A stretch of DNA of 64,000 bases, taken from Lacrimispora indolis DSM 755. GTDB lineage: Bacteria; Bacillota; Clostridia; Lachnospirales; Lachnospiraceae. The notes beneath the pieces are model-generated. The model saw only the letters and a program-made list of their open reading frames with translations, did no database searches and was not told the origin of the DNA. Where the stretch lies: assembly GCF_000526995.1 (NCBI RefSeq), contig NZ_AZUI01000001.1, positions 3,080,001-3,144,000 of the forward strand, read 5' to 3'. Shown piece by piece: positions 9,965 to 18,902 of this stretch. Every line of letters begins with the position of its first letter. The first letter of the stretch is position 1. Position numbers and translations under genes: made by a program.

Positions 9965-11695
9965 ATGAAAAATTTAATTCTCTATGCCCAAAAATACAAA
10001 AAAGAATTTATTCTTGCAGTAATCTGTATTGAGGCTGAAACCATTTTTGAATTAGTTATCCCCATGATTATGGCGGATATCATTGATGTGGGAGTTGCAA
10101 ACGGTGATAAAAATTACATATTTCTAAAGGGATTCCAAATGGTATTCTTTGCTGTTGTCTCTCTTTTTCTGGGCCATGCATGTGCCCGGTATACCGCGAT
10201 CTGCGGAAATGGTGTTGGGGCTGAAATCCGTATGGCAGAGTTTCAGAAAATGCAGACCTATTCCTTTGCTAACACGGACCGGTTCAGCACCCCTTCTCTG
10301 GTAACAAGGCTTACAAGCGATATTACCACAATCCAGAATTCCATCACAAACGGCATGCGTCCCGGTTTTCGTTCTCCGGTTATGATGATGACTGCATTGA
10401 TCGTTTCCTTCAGGCTGAATGCCGAACTTGCTGTAGTGTTTTTAATTGCGGCTCCAGTGCTTGCTGTTATATTATTTACAATCATTAAGAACGTAAGACC
10501 CTTGTACGCAAAAATGCAGGGAGCCGTTGATCTTGTAAACAGGATCATTCAGGAGAATCTCATCGCCATTCGTGTGGTAAAGGCTTATGTCCGGGGAGAA
10601 TATGAGATAAATAAGTTTAAAGAGGGAAACATGAACTTACAGAATTCCTCCGAAAAGTCTTTTTCTCTGGCAGCGTTAAATATGCCTGCTTTACAGTTTG
10701 TCATGTACGGGACCATATTAAGCATTCTGTGGTTCGGCGGAAACCTGGTCATGATCGGTAACATGAAGGTAGGCGCTCTGACCAGCTTTTTAAGCTACGT
10801 GCTGCAGGTGCTCAATTCCCTTATGATGTTTTCCAACGTTTTTCTGTTATTTACCCGCTCCCTGACCTCATGGAAAAGAATTTCAGAAGTCTTGGAGGAG
10901 GAACCGACCATCAATGATGACCGCGCAAAGGATATTTCCATTAAGGAAGGGCGGATCCGGTTTGAAAACGTATATTTTAAATACAAGGAGCATGCAAAGG
11001 AATTTGTGCTTTCCGACATTTCCTTTGAAATCGGTCCGGGACAGACCATTGGAATCATTGGTCAGACAGGCGCCGCCAAAAGTACCCTGGTACAGCTGAT
11101 TCCAAGGCTCTATGAGGTAACAGCCGGCAACATTACTATTGACGGCCATCCCATATACGAATATACCCAGGATCATTTAAGAGATTCCATTGCCATGGTG
11201 TTACAGAAAAACACCCTTTTTTCCGGCACAGTGAAGGAGAACCTTTACTGGGGAAAAGAAGATGCAACGGATGAAGAAATAGAAAGAGCATGCGCCATTG
11301 CCCGTGTTGATGAATTCATCGGCCGCCTGGATCATGGATATGATACGGAGCTGGGGCAGGGAGGGGTTAATGTCTCCGGAGGACAGAAACAACGGCTTTG
11401 CATTGCAAGAGCGATCTTAAAAGCGCCAAAGGTACTTATTTTAGATGATTCTACAAGTGCACTTGACACCGAGACGGAAGCAAAAATAAAAGAGGGCCTG
11501 GATAAATCACTTCCCGGCATGACAAAGATCATTATCAGCCAGCGGATTTCTTCTATTATGGATGCCGATCAGATCATTATCCTTGATGACGGAAGAATAA
11601 ATGCCATTGGAACCCATGAACAGCTGCTGGCTGATAATGAAATTTATCAGGATATCTATTATTCCCAGCAGAAAGGAGGCAGTCAGTCCTTATGA
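9965..11695 (+). CDS. ABC exporter half-transporter with degenerate nucleotide site (subunit 1)
   Basis: 576 residues. ATG at 9965 follows GGGAG; upstream TTG lies inside the operator. Six membrane helices (about 15-300) precede an ATPase domain. The ATPase is non-canonical: Walker A reads GQTGAAKST (Ala in place of the last Gly, near 366), Walker B ends DDST (Asp for the catalytic Glu), and the H-loop is SQR (Gln for His). The signature VSGGQKQR is intact. These changes are known from the degenerate site of heterodimeric exporters such as BmrC and TM287. It overlaps the next gene by ATGA, so a heterodimer is very likely. Probably exports drugs or peptides. Confidence 0.93.
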   Translation: MKNLILYAQKYKKEFILAVICIEAETIFELVIPMIMADIIDVGVANGDKNYIFLKGFQMVFFAVVSLFLGHACARYTAICGNGVGAEIRMAEFQKMQTYSFANTDRFSTPSLVTRLTSDITTIQNSITNGMRPGFRSPVMMMTALIVSFRLNAELAVVFLIAAPVLAVILFTIIKNVRPLYAKMQGAVDLVNRIIQENLIAIRVVKAYVRGEYEINKFKEGNMNLQNSSEKSFSLAALNMPALQFVMYGTILSILWFGGNLVMIGNMKVGALTSFLSYVLQVLNSLMMFSNVFLLFTRSLTSWKRISEVLEEEPTINDDRAKDISIKEGRIRFENVYFKYKEHAKEFVLSDISFEIGPGQTIGIIGQTGAAKSTLVQLIPRLYEVTAGNITIDGHPIYEYTQDHLRDSIAMVLQKNTLFSGTVKENLYWGKEDATDEEIERACAIARVDEFIGRLDHGYDTELGQGGVNVSGGQKQRLCIARAILKAPKVLILDDSTSALDTETEAKIKEGLDKSLPGMTKIIISQRISSIMDADQIIILDDGRINAIGTHEQLLADNEIYQDIYYSQQKGGSQSL

Positions 11696-13548
11696 AGAAT
11701 ACCGGACATGTAAGACCCAAAAATACAAAAAGGGCCATGGTAAAGCTTTTGAGATACATCGGTCATTACAAATTCTCCATGCTGCTCATAGCGATCCTGG
11801 TAAGCATCAGTGCATTTTCCGGAATCATGGGAACCTATTTGCTGAAACCGGTCATAAATGAATATATTCTGCCGGGAAATATACCTGGTCTTGTGAGAAT
11901 GATTTTCATAATGGGGCTGATTTATCTGGCGGGAGCTATATCCTGTCTGCTGTATAACCGAATGATGGTCCACGTTTCCCAGCAGGTGGTCAGTGAGATA
12001 AGGATCGACTTGTTCCGCCATACCCAGAAGCTGCCCTTGGAATTTTTTGATACCCATACGCATGGGGATCTGATGAGCCATTTTACAAATGACGTTGATA
12101 CCATCTCAGAAGCGCTCAACAACAGCTTTACATTGCTGATACAGAGCTTTATTACTTCCGTAGGCACCATTGTCATGTTAATTCTCCTGGACTGGCAGCT
12201 GTCATTTATCGTTGTATTTTTTCTTCTGGTTATGTTAATATATATTCGTCACAACGGAAGGCTGAGCAAAAAGTATTTTGTACAGCAGCAGAAAAATCTG
12301 GGAAACATTAATGGTTATGTTGAGGAAATGGTGGAAGGGCAGAAGGTAGAAAAGATTTTCCGCCATGAAAAGCAGGATTTAAAAAAGTTCTGTGAGCTGA
12401 ACGAGAAATTGAGAATTTCCTCCACAATGGCCTCCACCTATACCGGCATCACCGTTCCTACCATTGTTGCTCTTTCTTACATTAATTATGCCATTTCTGC
12501 CTGTGTGGGCGGATTGTTTGCGCTTTCCGGACTGATTAATATGGGAACTCTGGCATCTTATCTGGTTTATGTCAGGCAGAGCGCAATGCCCATGAACCAG
12601 TTTACCATGCAGATCAATTTTCTCATGGTAGCTCTGGCCAGTGCAGAAAAGATTTTTAATATGATGGAGGAAGAACCTGAATCCAATGAAGGAACCGTCA
12701 CCTTAAAGAGAGTGATACAGGAGGCTGATGGAAGCCTGAAGGAAACTGATATCTATACCGGTTCCTTTGCCTGGAAGGTTCCTGACCGGGATATGGGATA
12801 TCTTCTGGTCCCCTTAAAGGGAGATGTCCGGTTCCATGATGTGGTTTTCGGTTATACAGGCGGAAACACCATTTTAAACGGCATCAGCCTGTATGCAAAG
12901 CCTGGTCAGAAAATTGCATTTGTTGGTTCTACCGGTGCGGGAAAGACGACCATTATCAATCTGGTCAACCGGTTTTATGAATTAAATGAAGGCACCATAA
13001 CCTACGATGGGATCGATATCCGGAACATAAAAAAGGATGATTTAAGGCGTTCCATCTCTCTGGTTATTCAGGAAACCCACTTATTTACCGGAAGCATTGC
13101 CCATAATATCCGGTATGGAAGGCTGAATGCTTCTCAGGAAGACATACTGGCCGCTGCAAAAATTGCAAATGCGGATTCCTTTATCAGACGTCTTCCAAAT
13201 GGCTATGATACCCTGTTGGAAAGTGACGGAAGCAATTTATCACAGGGTCAGCGGCAGCTGATCGCCATTGCCAGGGCTGCCATATCGCAGCCGCCTGTCC
13301 TTGTCATGGACGAAGCTACCAGTTCTATTGATACACGAACGGAAAAGCTCATTGAAAAAGGCATGGATGCCCTAATGAAAGACAGAACGGTATTTGTCAT
13401 CGCCCATAGACTGTCCACCGTAAGAAACTCAGACGCTATCCTGGTTCTTGAAAAAGGAGAGATCATTGAGCGGGGCAGCCATGAAGAACTGCTGCAGGAA
13501 AAGGGGAAATATTACCAATTGCATACAGGGCAGTTTGAGTTAGAATGA
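11692..13548 (+). CDS. ABC exporter half-transporter with canonical nucleotide site (subunit 2)
   Basis: 618 residues, starting inside the stop of its partner gene with AAAGGAGG upstream. Membrane domain about 20-320. The ATPase carries canonical Walker A (GSTGAGKTT, near 411), signature LSQGQRQ, Walker B with Glu (VMDEATSSID) and H-loop His (IAHRLST). A roughly 40-residue insertion between the two domains, common in the clostridial members, precedes the nucleotide domain. It pairs with the preceding subunit to form a heterodimeric type IV exporter with one catalytically competent ATP site. Confidence 0.94.
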   Translation: MKNTGHVRPKNTKRAMVKLLRYIGHYKFSMLLIAILVSISAFSGIMGTYLLKPVINEYILPGNIPGLVRMIFIMGLIYLAGAISCLLYNRMMVHVSQQVVSEIRIDLFRHTQKLPLEFFDTHTHGDLMSHFTNDVDTISEALNNSFTLLIQSFITSVGTIVMLILLDWQLSFIVVFFLLVMLIYIRHNGRLSKKYFVQQQKNLGNINGYVEEMVEGQKVEKIFRHEKQDLKKFCELNEKLRISSTMASTYTGITVPTIVALSYINYAISACVGGLFALSGLINMGTLASYLVYVRQSAMPMNQFTMQINFLMVALASAEKIFNMMEEEPESNEGTVTLKRVIQEADGSLKETDIYTGSFAWKVPDRDMGYLLVPLKGDVRFHDVVFGYTGGNTILNGISLYAKPGQKIAFVGSTGAGKTTIINLVNRFYELNEGTITYDGIDIRNIKKDDLRRSISLVIQETHLFTGSIAHNIRYGRLNASQEDILAAAKIANADSFIRRLPNGYDTLLESDGSNLSQGQRQLIAIARAAISQPPVLVMDEATSSIDTRTEKLIEKGMDALMKDRTVFVIAHRLSTVRNSDAILVLEKGEIIERGSHEELLQEKGKYYQLHTGQFELE

Positions 13549-13727
13549 TGAGATGAAGAGGAAAGATATGGCTGTTTTTCATACGGTTTTAACTGGGGGA
13601 TTTTAAAACCCATGTATTGCAGGAACTTGTTATGCTATACAGGAATCATAAAACAAAGAGCAGAAGGGCACAACATGTTTTATCATTTGTCTTTGCCTTG
13701 AGCGAAGTGAAAGGAACGTGAAAATAT

Positions 13728-14204
13728 ATGAAGCAACATGATGTGAGAGAGCTGTTGGTTCGTGAAGAAAAGGCCAGGAAGCAGATGATTTCTCCGCTTT
13801 TGTCAAATATCGGATTGACGCCTGGGCAGGGGCACGCCAGGATCTTATATAATCTTTTACAAAAGGACCATATCACTCAAAAAGAGCTGGCAGACCGATG
13901 CCGTTTCGATGCGGCCACCATGTCAAGAAATATAGACAAACTTCAGGATATGGGGTTCCTTCTGAGGGAAAACAATCCGGACTGCAGACGTTCCTTTCTG
14001 ATCAGTCTCACAGAAAAGGGGCTGGCAGAAGCTGAAGAGACAAGAAAGGTTTTCCAGCAGTTTGAAGAACTCATCTGCTCCGGCATACCTGAAGATGAAA
14101 TAGACATATTCTGTAAAGTATTAATAAAAATGTGTGACAATCTGGAGGCTTATAAAACTCCGGTAAGCAATGAAAATAAAGGAGAGTGCGGCACAATGGC
14201 GTGA
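13728..14204 (+). CDS. MarR-family transcriptional regulator
   Basis: 158 residues. The winged helix is recognisable: helices ITQKELADRCRFDAATMSRNIDKLQ (recognition region about 45-70) then the wing FLLRENNPDCRRSFLISLTEKG with the conserved D-x-R-R. MarR proteins bind palindromes as dimers and release on ligand binding. It lies 180 nt behind the exporter genes on the same strand, and the palindrome at 9914-9937 is a plausible target. An inverted repeat GGTTTTAA/TTAAAACC (13585-13610) in its own upstream gap could be a second operator. Confidence 0.9.
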   Translation: MKQHDVRELLVREEKARKQMISPLLSNIGLTPGQGHARILYNLLQKDHITQKELADRCRFDAATMSRNIDKLQDMGFLLRENNPDCRRSFLISLTEKGLAEAEETRKVFQQFEELICSGIPEDEIDIFCKVLIKMCDNLEAYKTPVSNENKGECGTMA

Positions 14205-14306
14205 AATCAGCGGCCATTTTAATCAGAGCCTGCTTTTTGGGAACTTCTTTCATAGAAGTGTAAGCTGCTGAATGGTCGGCCGCTGTCACGCTGGGTTCTT
14301 TTGAGT

Positions 14307-14435
14307 TCAACTCGTTTTAATTTCACATTTGCAGTTGTTTTGTGCGAGATAATCATTTATTATTACAACAAAATCTTTATAACCATTGTCTGCTGTTTGG
14401 AGAAAAGCTGTAAAGTTTTCTTTTGATCCCTTCAA
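14307..14435 (-). pseudogene. Truncated small gene after the AraC-type regulator
   Basis: A 42-codon frame starts at TTG (14435-14433) right after a perfect AGGAGG and 13 nt behind the AraC stop, then ends at TGA (14309-14307) after the peptide NNCKCEIKTS. From memory the start resembles the N-terminus of a ~140-residue uncharacterised clostridial protein that continues with KSGYVVSY; here the rest is missing. I infer a 3'-truncated gene in the AraC operon. The family match is from memory and unverified. Confidence 0.4.
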
Positions 14436-14448
14436 GATGTCCTCCTGC

Positions 14449-15300
14449 TTATTTTTTAATAACAGGTATCCACACTTCGAACTTTGCATTTTGAGGGTCA
14501 GGGCTTAAATAAACCTCTATATCCGGTCCATTGTCGTATTCGTATCCGGAAGAGGGAAGCCATTCAGTGACAATTCGTTTCTCCAGTTCCTGTATTGCCT
14601 GGGGGCATTGGCCTTCTCCGGAAAATATGGCCCAGGTGAAAGCAGGAATGGTATATTCCTCCAAAGTATCATCAATTTCTTTTGTGCTGGCTGCGGCAAT
14701 AAAGTACCTCCATTCTTCTGAATCATTGCATATGCTGACTCCCAATATTCCCACGGGGCATCCGTCTGCCATAGCTGCTAATTTTGGAATTGTCCCGTCC
14801 ATAGCGGCCTTGCTCCACATTTGAGGTACAATTTCAAAGTTCTTTTCGATTTCCCGGTGCAGGGGCTGTGCAGTGCCTGCAATTCGGAATGATTCCTTCT
14901 TTTCAATTCGATAATTCAATTCTTCCACTCCTTTTATTGTGATTTTGAAACTGATGGGTGGATATGATTTTACGGAAACGCCGCTTTCTTTTACACGAGA
15001 CGGTGCTATTCCATGTACACTTTGAAATGCCCGGTTGAATGCAGTCGGAGATTGATAACCGTATTTTAGAGCAACATCAATGATTTTATTAACCCCGTTC
15101 TGAAGGTCCACTGCCGCCAGGGACATGCGCCTGCGCCGTACATATTCAGATAAAGGTACATTGGCCATATATGCGAACATTCTCTGAAAATGATAAACAG
15201 AACAGCAGGCTATTTTCCCCACTTGCTCATAGTCTATATCTTCCGTTAAGTGTTCTTCAATATAGTTAATCGACTTGTTTAATCCCTCAATCCATTCCAT
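14449..15300 (-). CDS. AraC-family regulator with GyrI-like ligand-binding domain
   Basis: 283 residues from ATG at 15300 (MEWIEGLNK), preceded by AAAGGG; an upstream in-frame ATG lacks a site. Residues about 1-110 contain two helix-turn-helix units (YEQVGKIACCSVYHFQRMF and INKII-like DVALKYGYQSPTAFNRAFQ). Residues about 120-283 are a GyrI-like effector-binding domain ending VEVYLSP...KFEVWIPV. This is the Rob/BmrR-like architecture used to sense small hydrophobic or cationic compounds. Target genes are not evident; the following truncated frame shares its transcript. Confidence 0.9.
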   Translation of the reverse strand: MEWIEGLNKSINYIEEHLTEDIDYEQVGKIACCSVYHFQRMFAYMANVPLSEYVRRRRMSLAAVDLQNGVNKIIDVALKYGYQSPTAFNRAFQSVHGIAPSRVKESGVSVKSYPPISFKITIKGVEELNYRIEKKESFRIAGTAQPLHREIEKNFEIVPQMWSKAAMDGTIPKLAAMADGCPVGILGVSICNDSEEWRYFIAAASTKEIDDTLEEYTIPAFTWAIFSGEGQCPQAIQELEKRIVTEWLPSSGYEYDNGPDIEVYLSPDPQNAKFEVWIPVIKK

Positions 15301-15860
15301 AAAATCAACCCTTTCATTTATATTATATTTTTTATTTGTTTGCCTGTCCTCTCTTTTTATGTACAAATTAGAGAGGAGAGTAAAGTAAAGAGAATCCTAT
15401 GAATCTATTATAGTTTTTTAAGGGCAGATAAACAATCATCTTATTACTTTTTGTGGCTGATGCTTTTCCTGTTTAAGTCTTAAGGGCTGATGATTCGGAA
15501 GAAATATGAGATCCTATAAATATAGAAGAGAAAGCGCTCGTCAGAGGCCTTTAAAATGCCCATACCGGGCCTGTATCAATGTGGTGCGGGGAAATGCCAT
15601 GGTCCGCACTTCATGCATCAGAAGGGGCATATAAGACGTTTCATGCCGGAAGGATTTATAACATATAAATGCGTGAAACAAGAGATAAGAGAGCAGCTTT
15701 CGGTGCAAATTACAAACGCCATATTTGATAGTAAGATCGGTTGATAATAAATGAATTGCATGAAAAATAAGCGGGTCAAGGAAAATAGGGAAAGACTGGG
15801 TTCTCATGAGGTTCTATGTGGGGCAGGACGTAGGATTCCTTCAATATATAGCTTGCGGGT
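15301..15860. other. Intergenic region without a supported gene
   Basis: 560 nt between the divergent AraC gene and the tRNA-array terminator. A 62-codon Cys/His-containing frame at 15556-15744 on the plus strand has AGAGG 8 nt upstream, but no promoter and no recognisable family, and an antisense frame covers the same DNA. I see no convincing gene or structured RNA here. Confidence 0.5.
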
Positions 15861-15896
15861 AAAAAAAGGAGCCGGGAAAGAGTTACTTTCCCGGCT
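15861..15896 (-). terminator. Terminator of the six-tRNA operon
   Basis: AGCCGGGAAAG (15870-15880) pairs perfectly with CTTTCCCGGCT (15886-15896); on the minus strand the stem is followed by seven T's (15867-15861). It lies 16 nt after the last tRNA. Confidence 0.9.
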
Positions 15897-15911
15897 TGCC
15901 TGATTTGTTCA

Positions 15912-15984
15912 TGAGACACCGGGGACTCGAACCCCGGACAACTTGATTAAAAGTCAAGTGCTCTACCACCTGAGCTAGTATCCC
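15912..15984 (-). tRNA. tRNA-Lys (anticodon TTT)
   Basis: Minus strand: acceptor GGGATAC/GTGTCTC, anticodon arm CTTGA-CTTTTAA-TCAAG, T-loop TTCGAGT, discriminator A. Last gene of the array; CCA not encoded. Confidence 0.97.
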
Positions 15985-15987
15985 ATA

Positions 15988-16059
15988 CTGGGCTAGTTGG
16001 ATTCGAACCAACGAGTGCAGGAGTCAAAGTCCTGTGCCTTACCGCTTGGCGATAGCCCA
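15988..16059 (-). tRNA. tRNA-Gln (anticodon TTG)
   Basis: Minus strand: acceptor TGGGCTA/TAGCCCA, anticodon arm CAGGA-CTTTGAC-TCCTG, T-loop TTCGAAT, discriminator G as expected for glutamine. Only 3 nt separate it from tRNA-Lys. Confidence 0.97.
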
Positions 16060-16099
16060 ATAACAAGTGGTGATAAAAAAAAATTCCCTAAAAGGGAAA

Positions 16100-16174
16100 G
16101 GTGAGTACAGGGATTCGAACCCTGGGCCTCCAGAGCCACAATCTGGCGCGATAACCAACTTCGCCATACCCACC
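16100..16174 (-). tRNA. tRNA-His (anticodon GTG)
   Basis: Minus strand: 8-bp acceptor GGTGGGTA/TACTCACC including the extra G-1:C73 pair that identifies histidine tRNAs; anticodon arm CCAGA-TTGTGGC-TCTGG. Confidence 0.97.
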
Positions 16175-16207
16175 ATAATTTTTCACACCTTGGTCAGAGA
16201 TGTGAAA

Positions 16208-16281
<74 letters not shown>

Positions 16282-16284
16282 AAA

Positions 16285-16355
16285 AGCGGGTGATGGGAAT
16301 CGAACCCACGTATCCAGCTTGGAAGGCTGGTGTTCTACCATTGAACTACACCCGC
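16285..16355 (-). tRNA. tRNA-Gly (anticodon TCC)
   Basis: Minus strand: acceptor GCGGGTG/CACCCGC, anticodon arm CCAGC-CTTCCAA-GCTGG, T-loop TTCGATT, 71 nt as is usual for glycine tRNAs. Confidence 0.97.
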
Positions 16356-16402
16356 AAAAGGCAAGAGAAGCTAAAACTGCCATTAACGGCTTTTCTCTTA
16401 AA

Positions 16403-16477
16403 TCGGGGTGACAGGATTTGAACCTGCGACCCCCTGGTCCCAAACCAGGTACTCTAGCCAAACTGAGCCACACCCCG
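16403..16477 (-). tRNA. tRNA-Pro (anticodon TGG)
   Basis: Minus strand: acceptor CGGGGTG/CACCCCG, anticodon arm CCTGG-TTTGGGA-CCAGG, T-loop TTCAAAT. First gene of the array, about 55 nt downstream of the consensus promoter. Confidence 0.97.
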
Positions 16478-16532
16478 ATTGTGAAAGCATTTTCCATCTT
16501 TCCCTTGGTTGCTTTTCCGCAACGCAAGAGTT

Positions 16533-16561
16533 ATTATATATGATGGATATGTTTTTGTCAA
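16533..16561 (-). promoter_or_regulatory. Consensus promoter of the tRNA array
   Basis: Minus strand TTGACA (16561-16556), 17-nt spacer, TATAAT (16538-16533): both hexamers perfect, optimal spacing, as expected for a strongly expressed stable-RNA operon. Confidence 0.92.
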
Positions 16562-16954
16562 CAATATTTTAGAAAAATTTTCAAATTCATTTTTAAGCCT
16601 GTATGTACGTTTTTTCTGTGGAAAAATGTCCCTGAAATGGGAGGAACCGGCAGGTACATATCATGTTCCTGCCGGTTGAGTATGAAAAATAAAAAGTCAA
16701 TGTTAAAAGGGTGGGGTTCCTTTTCAATAATAAGTATACGCGGAAAATATGACGGAAGTTTGACTAAGCCATAAACATTTCATAAAAAAACTAAAAGAAT
16801 TATGAGGAATGTTTGAAAAAACAGATAGTTTGCTTCCTGCACCCCTGTCCTGGAATAATAAATAAGGAAAGAGTCGTTTCTTTGGCTTCCTTATGATATA
16901 ATAAACGCAAGCGTCTATTGTCGTACAAGCCATAAGAGAAAGAAGGGATTTGGA
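16562..16954. other. Intergenic region with one strong hairpin
   Basis: 393 nt upstream of ogt. AACCGGCAGG (16645-16654) pairs perfectly with CCTGCCGGTT (16668-16677) without a T-tract, so it is not a standard terminator. A TATAAT-like box at about 16895-16900 may serve ogt. No reading frame with a ribosome site is seen. Confidence 0.5.
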
Positions 16955-17425
16955 ATGAAGTACTGGGAAGTTTATGAAAGCAAAATAGGGCCTCTTACCA
17001 TTACATGTGATGATGAAGCGGTTCTAAGCATAGATTTTGGAAGGTCAGAGCCTGAGAATGCCATAAAGGAGCGGACAGAGCTGATCGGGAGAGCAGAAGA
17101 CCAATTGGAAGAATATCTGGCTGGGACGAGAACCGTGTTTGATCTTCCATTAAAGCCGGCGGGAACGGAATTTCAGAAAAGGGTTTGGAATGCCCTGTTA
17201 CTGATTCCCTATGGAGAGACGAAAAGCTATAAAGATATTGCGGTCATGGTTGATAATCCCAAAGGCTGCCGGGCGGTGGGCATGGCAAATAACCGCAATC
17301 CCATACCAATTATCATTCCCTGCCACCGGGTGATCGGGGCCAATGGGAGCCTGATAGGATACGGCGGAGGCCTGGATATAAAAGTAAAATTGCTGGAGCT
17401 GGAGCGCGCGGAAGCTCTTCTGTAA
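16955..17425 (+). CDS. ogt: Methylated-DNA-[protein]-cysteine S-methyltransferase
   Basis: 156 residues. Removes methyl/alkyl groups from O6-alkylguanine by irreversible transfer to its own cysteine. The active-site motif IPCHRVIGANGSLIGYGGG contains the acceptor Cys and the conserved Arg/His. The N-terminal ribonuclease-like part and the segment GTEFQKRVWNALLLIPYGET are typical. Full length for the family. Single gene, ATG after AAGGG; the following lipoprotein gene is 119 nt away. Confidence 0.95.
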   Translation: MKYWEVYESKIGPLTITCDDEAVLSIDFGRSEPENAIKERTELIGRAEDQLEEYLAGTRTVFDLPLKPAGTEFQKRVWNALLLIPYGETKSYKDIAVMVDNPKGCRAVGMANNRNPIPIIIPCHRVIGANGSLIGYGGGLDIKVKLLELERAEALL

Positions 17426-17544
17426 AATTATTAAGAATTTTTGGTGATTCTTTCAGTTCCTTTAATCCCCTATACATTTGATGCAGATAATGTTATAATC
17501 CTCATCGTCACCAGGAATGAAATTCATGATGAGGAGTGATTAAA

Positions 17545-18255
17545 ATGAGAAAAAACAAGATGCTGGCAATAATTGCTATCGCCATGGCAGTCATGATGGC
17601 GGCTACGGCCTGTGGATCAAAAGATAATTCCAAATCCTCGCAGGATGTTTCTACAGAGGCCGGTACCGCGGAAACGACAAAAGGAACGGCAGATGAAACA
17701 AAAAGCTCAGAGGATGCTGCGGGAAGTGAAGAGGATTCCGAGAATGAGGCTGATGCTGGGACGGAAGCCGCTCAGAAGGCCGCTTCTGATGCAGGAAGCC
17801 TGTCTTCCGGTGTTTTTACTTCCAAATCCGGAAAATATCAGATCACGCCGCCGCAAGGCTGGACCATTGAAGATGATGGAGATGAGAGCGCAGTTGCATT
17901 CACCTCTCCCAACGGCAGCGATATGCTGGAAGTTACTTATGCAGAAGGAGAAGATGCAGACGGAGCGAGAGAAATCTATCCGGATACCATGGAAGAGTAC
18001 AAGGAATTAATCAGCCGTGGCGAGGATATGGAATTTGTCCGTTATAATGTAGAAAACGGCAGTGACGGAAGCCAGACCTTCCGTTATGCGATCCGGTATA
18101 AGGATCCTCAGGATGGAGTCCGTTATTATGCGATCTCCGGTTCCTATGACGCTGCTGCGAAAAAGTATATCAGCGCAGCAGGAACAGTGGAATCACCGGA
18201 TACCGCGGTAGAAGGTCAGATCGAGGCAGCTCTGGATACATTGAAGCTGAAATAA
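17545..18255 (+). CDS. Surface lipoprotein with PsbP/MOG1-like C-terminal domain
   Basis: 236 residues. ATG at 17545 is favoured by GAGGAG at 17531-17536; an in-frame GTG overlaps that site. The N-terminus MRKNKMLAIIAIAMAVMMAA is a lipoprotein signal ending in the lipobox ATAC-G, so Cys is lipid-modified. Residues about 25-85 form a low-complexity Ser/Thr/Glu linker. The remainder (GKYQITPPQGWTIEDDGDES ... ) resembles the small PsbP/MOG1-like fold seen in many clostridial lipoproteins; this is a fold-level guess. Function unknown; strong terminator follows. Confidence 0.8.
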   Translation: MRKNKMLAIIAIAMAVMMAATACGSKDNSKSSQDVSTEAGTAETTKGTADETKSSEDAAGSEEDSENEADAGTEAAQKAASDAGSLSSGVFTSKSGKYQITPPQGWTIEDDGDESAVAFTSPNGSDMLEVTYAEGEDADGAREIYPDTMEEYKELISRGEDMEFVRYNVENGSDGSQTFRYAIRYKDPQDGVRYYAISGSYDAAAKKYISAAGTVESPDTAVEGQIEAALDTLKLK

Positions 18256-18280
18256 GACAGGAAATTAAGATGTATAATAG

Positions 18281-18325
18281 AAAACAGGGGCTAAAGCGGG
18301 AATTCCTGCTTTAGCCCCTGTTTTT
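18281..18325. terminator. Bidirectional terminator between lipoprotein and ABC operon
   Basis: CAGGGGCTAAAGC and GCTTTAGCCCCTG form a 13-bp perfect stem (within 18284-18320) flanked by A's and T's on both sides, so it can stop the plus-strand lipoprotein transcript and the convergent minus-strand ABC operon. The T-run overlaps the ABC gene's stop codon. Confidence 0.88.
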
Positions 18326-18902
18326 ACAATGTCATGAGTGTTCCGCCAAGGAGTGCAACATCCTCCTCCTGGTGGGTGCTTATGATGACCAGCTTGTCAC
18401 GGGTCTTTTCCTTGATGTACCGGATCACGGATAATTTTGTGTTTTCATCAAGTCCGGTAAAAGGTTCGTCCATTATAATCATGTCACAAGGAACCGATAA
18501 TGCCCTTACAATGGCGACCCGGCGTTTCATTCCGCCGCTTAGTGTGGATACGGGACGGGATAAGGCTTCCTCAGGAAGAAGCCGTGAAAGCTCCTCCCTG
18601 GCCTGTTTCCTGCTTCGGGAAGTACGGCCTGGGATCACCATGACGATGTTGTCAACCGGGGTAAATGGTTCACACAGGCGGTTTTCCTGGAACACGGCGG
18701 AAGACCTTATGCCATGAAGACCTTCCATGGAACCGGAGTCGGCCTGCTCAAGGCCCAGAAGGATCCGGAGGAATGTGGTTTTTCCGGATCCGGATGGCCC
18801 CATAAGACAGTAAATACGGCCGGAGTGAAGGGAGAGATTTACCTGGGTGAAAATGTTAAGGGTACCAAATGATTTACTCAGATGATTCACCTTTACTTCC
18901 AT
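18324..18902 (-). CDS. ABC transporter ATP-binding protein (SsuB/TauB/ThiZ type)
   Basis: 192 residues, short for the family (~240). Walker A GPSGSGKTT, signature LSGGMKRRVAIVRAL, Walker B MIIMDEPFTGLD and H-loop STH are all intact, so it should hydrolyse ATP. It overlaps the permease gene by 10 nt and closes a three-gene importer operon. The missing C-terminal tail may simply be the compact version of this group. Substrate is set by the binding protein and is not deducible: taurine/sulfonate, nitrate-like or a thiamine precursor are options. Confidence 0.9.
   Translation of the reverse strand: MEVKVNHLSKSFGTLNIFTQVNLSLHSGRIYCLMGPSGSGKTTFLRILLGLEQADSGSMEGLHGIRSSAVFQENRLCEPFTPVDNIVMVIPGRTSRSRKQAREELSRLLPEEALSRPVSTLSGGMKRRVAIVRALSVPCDMIIMDEPFTGLDENTKLSVIRYIKEKTRDKLVIISTHQEEDVALLGGTLMTL

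Noticed and set aside
15556..15744. 62-codon Cys/His-containing frame
   Set aside because: Only a weak ribosome site, no promoter or family resemblance, and an equally long antisense frame; not supported as a gene.
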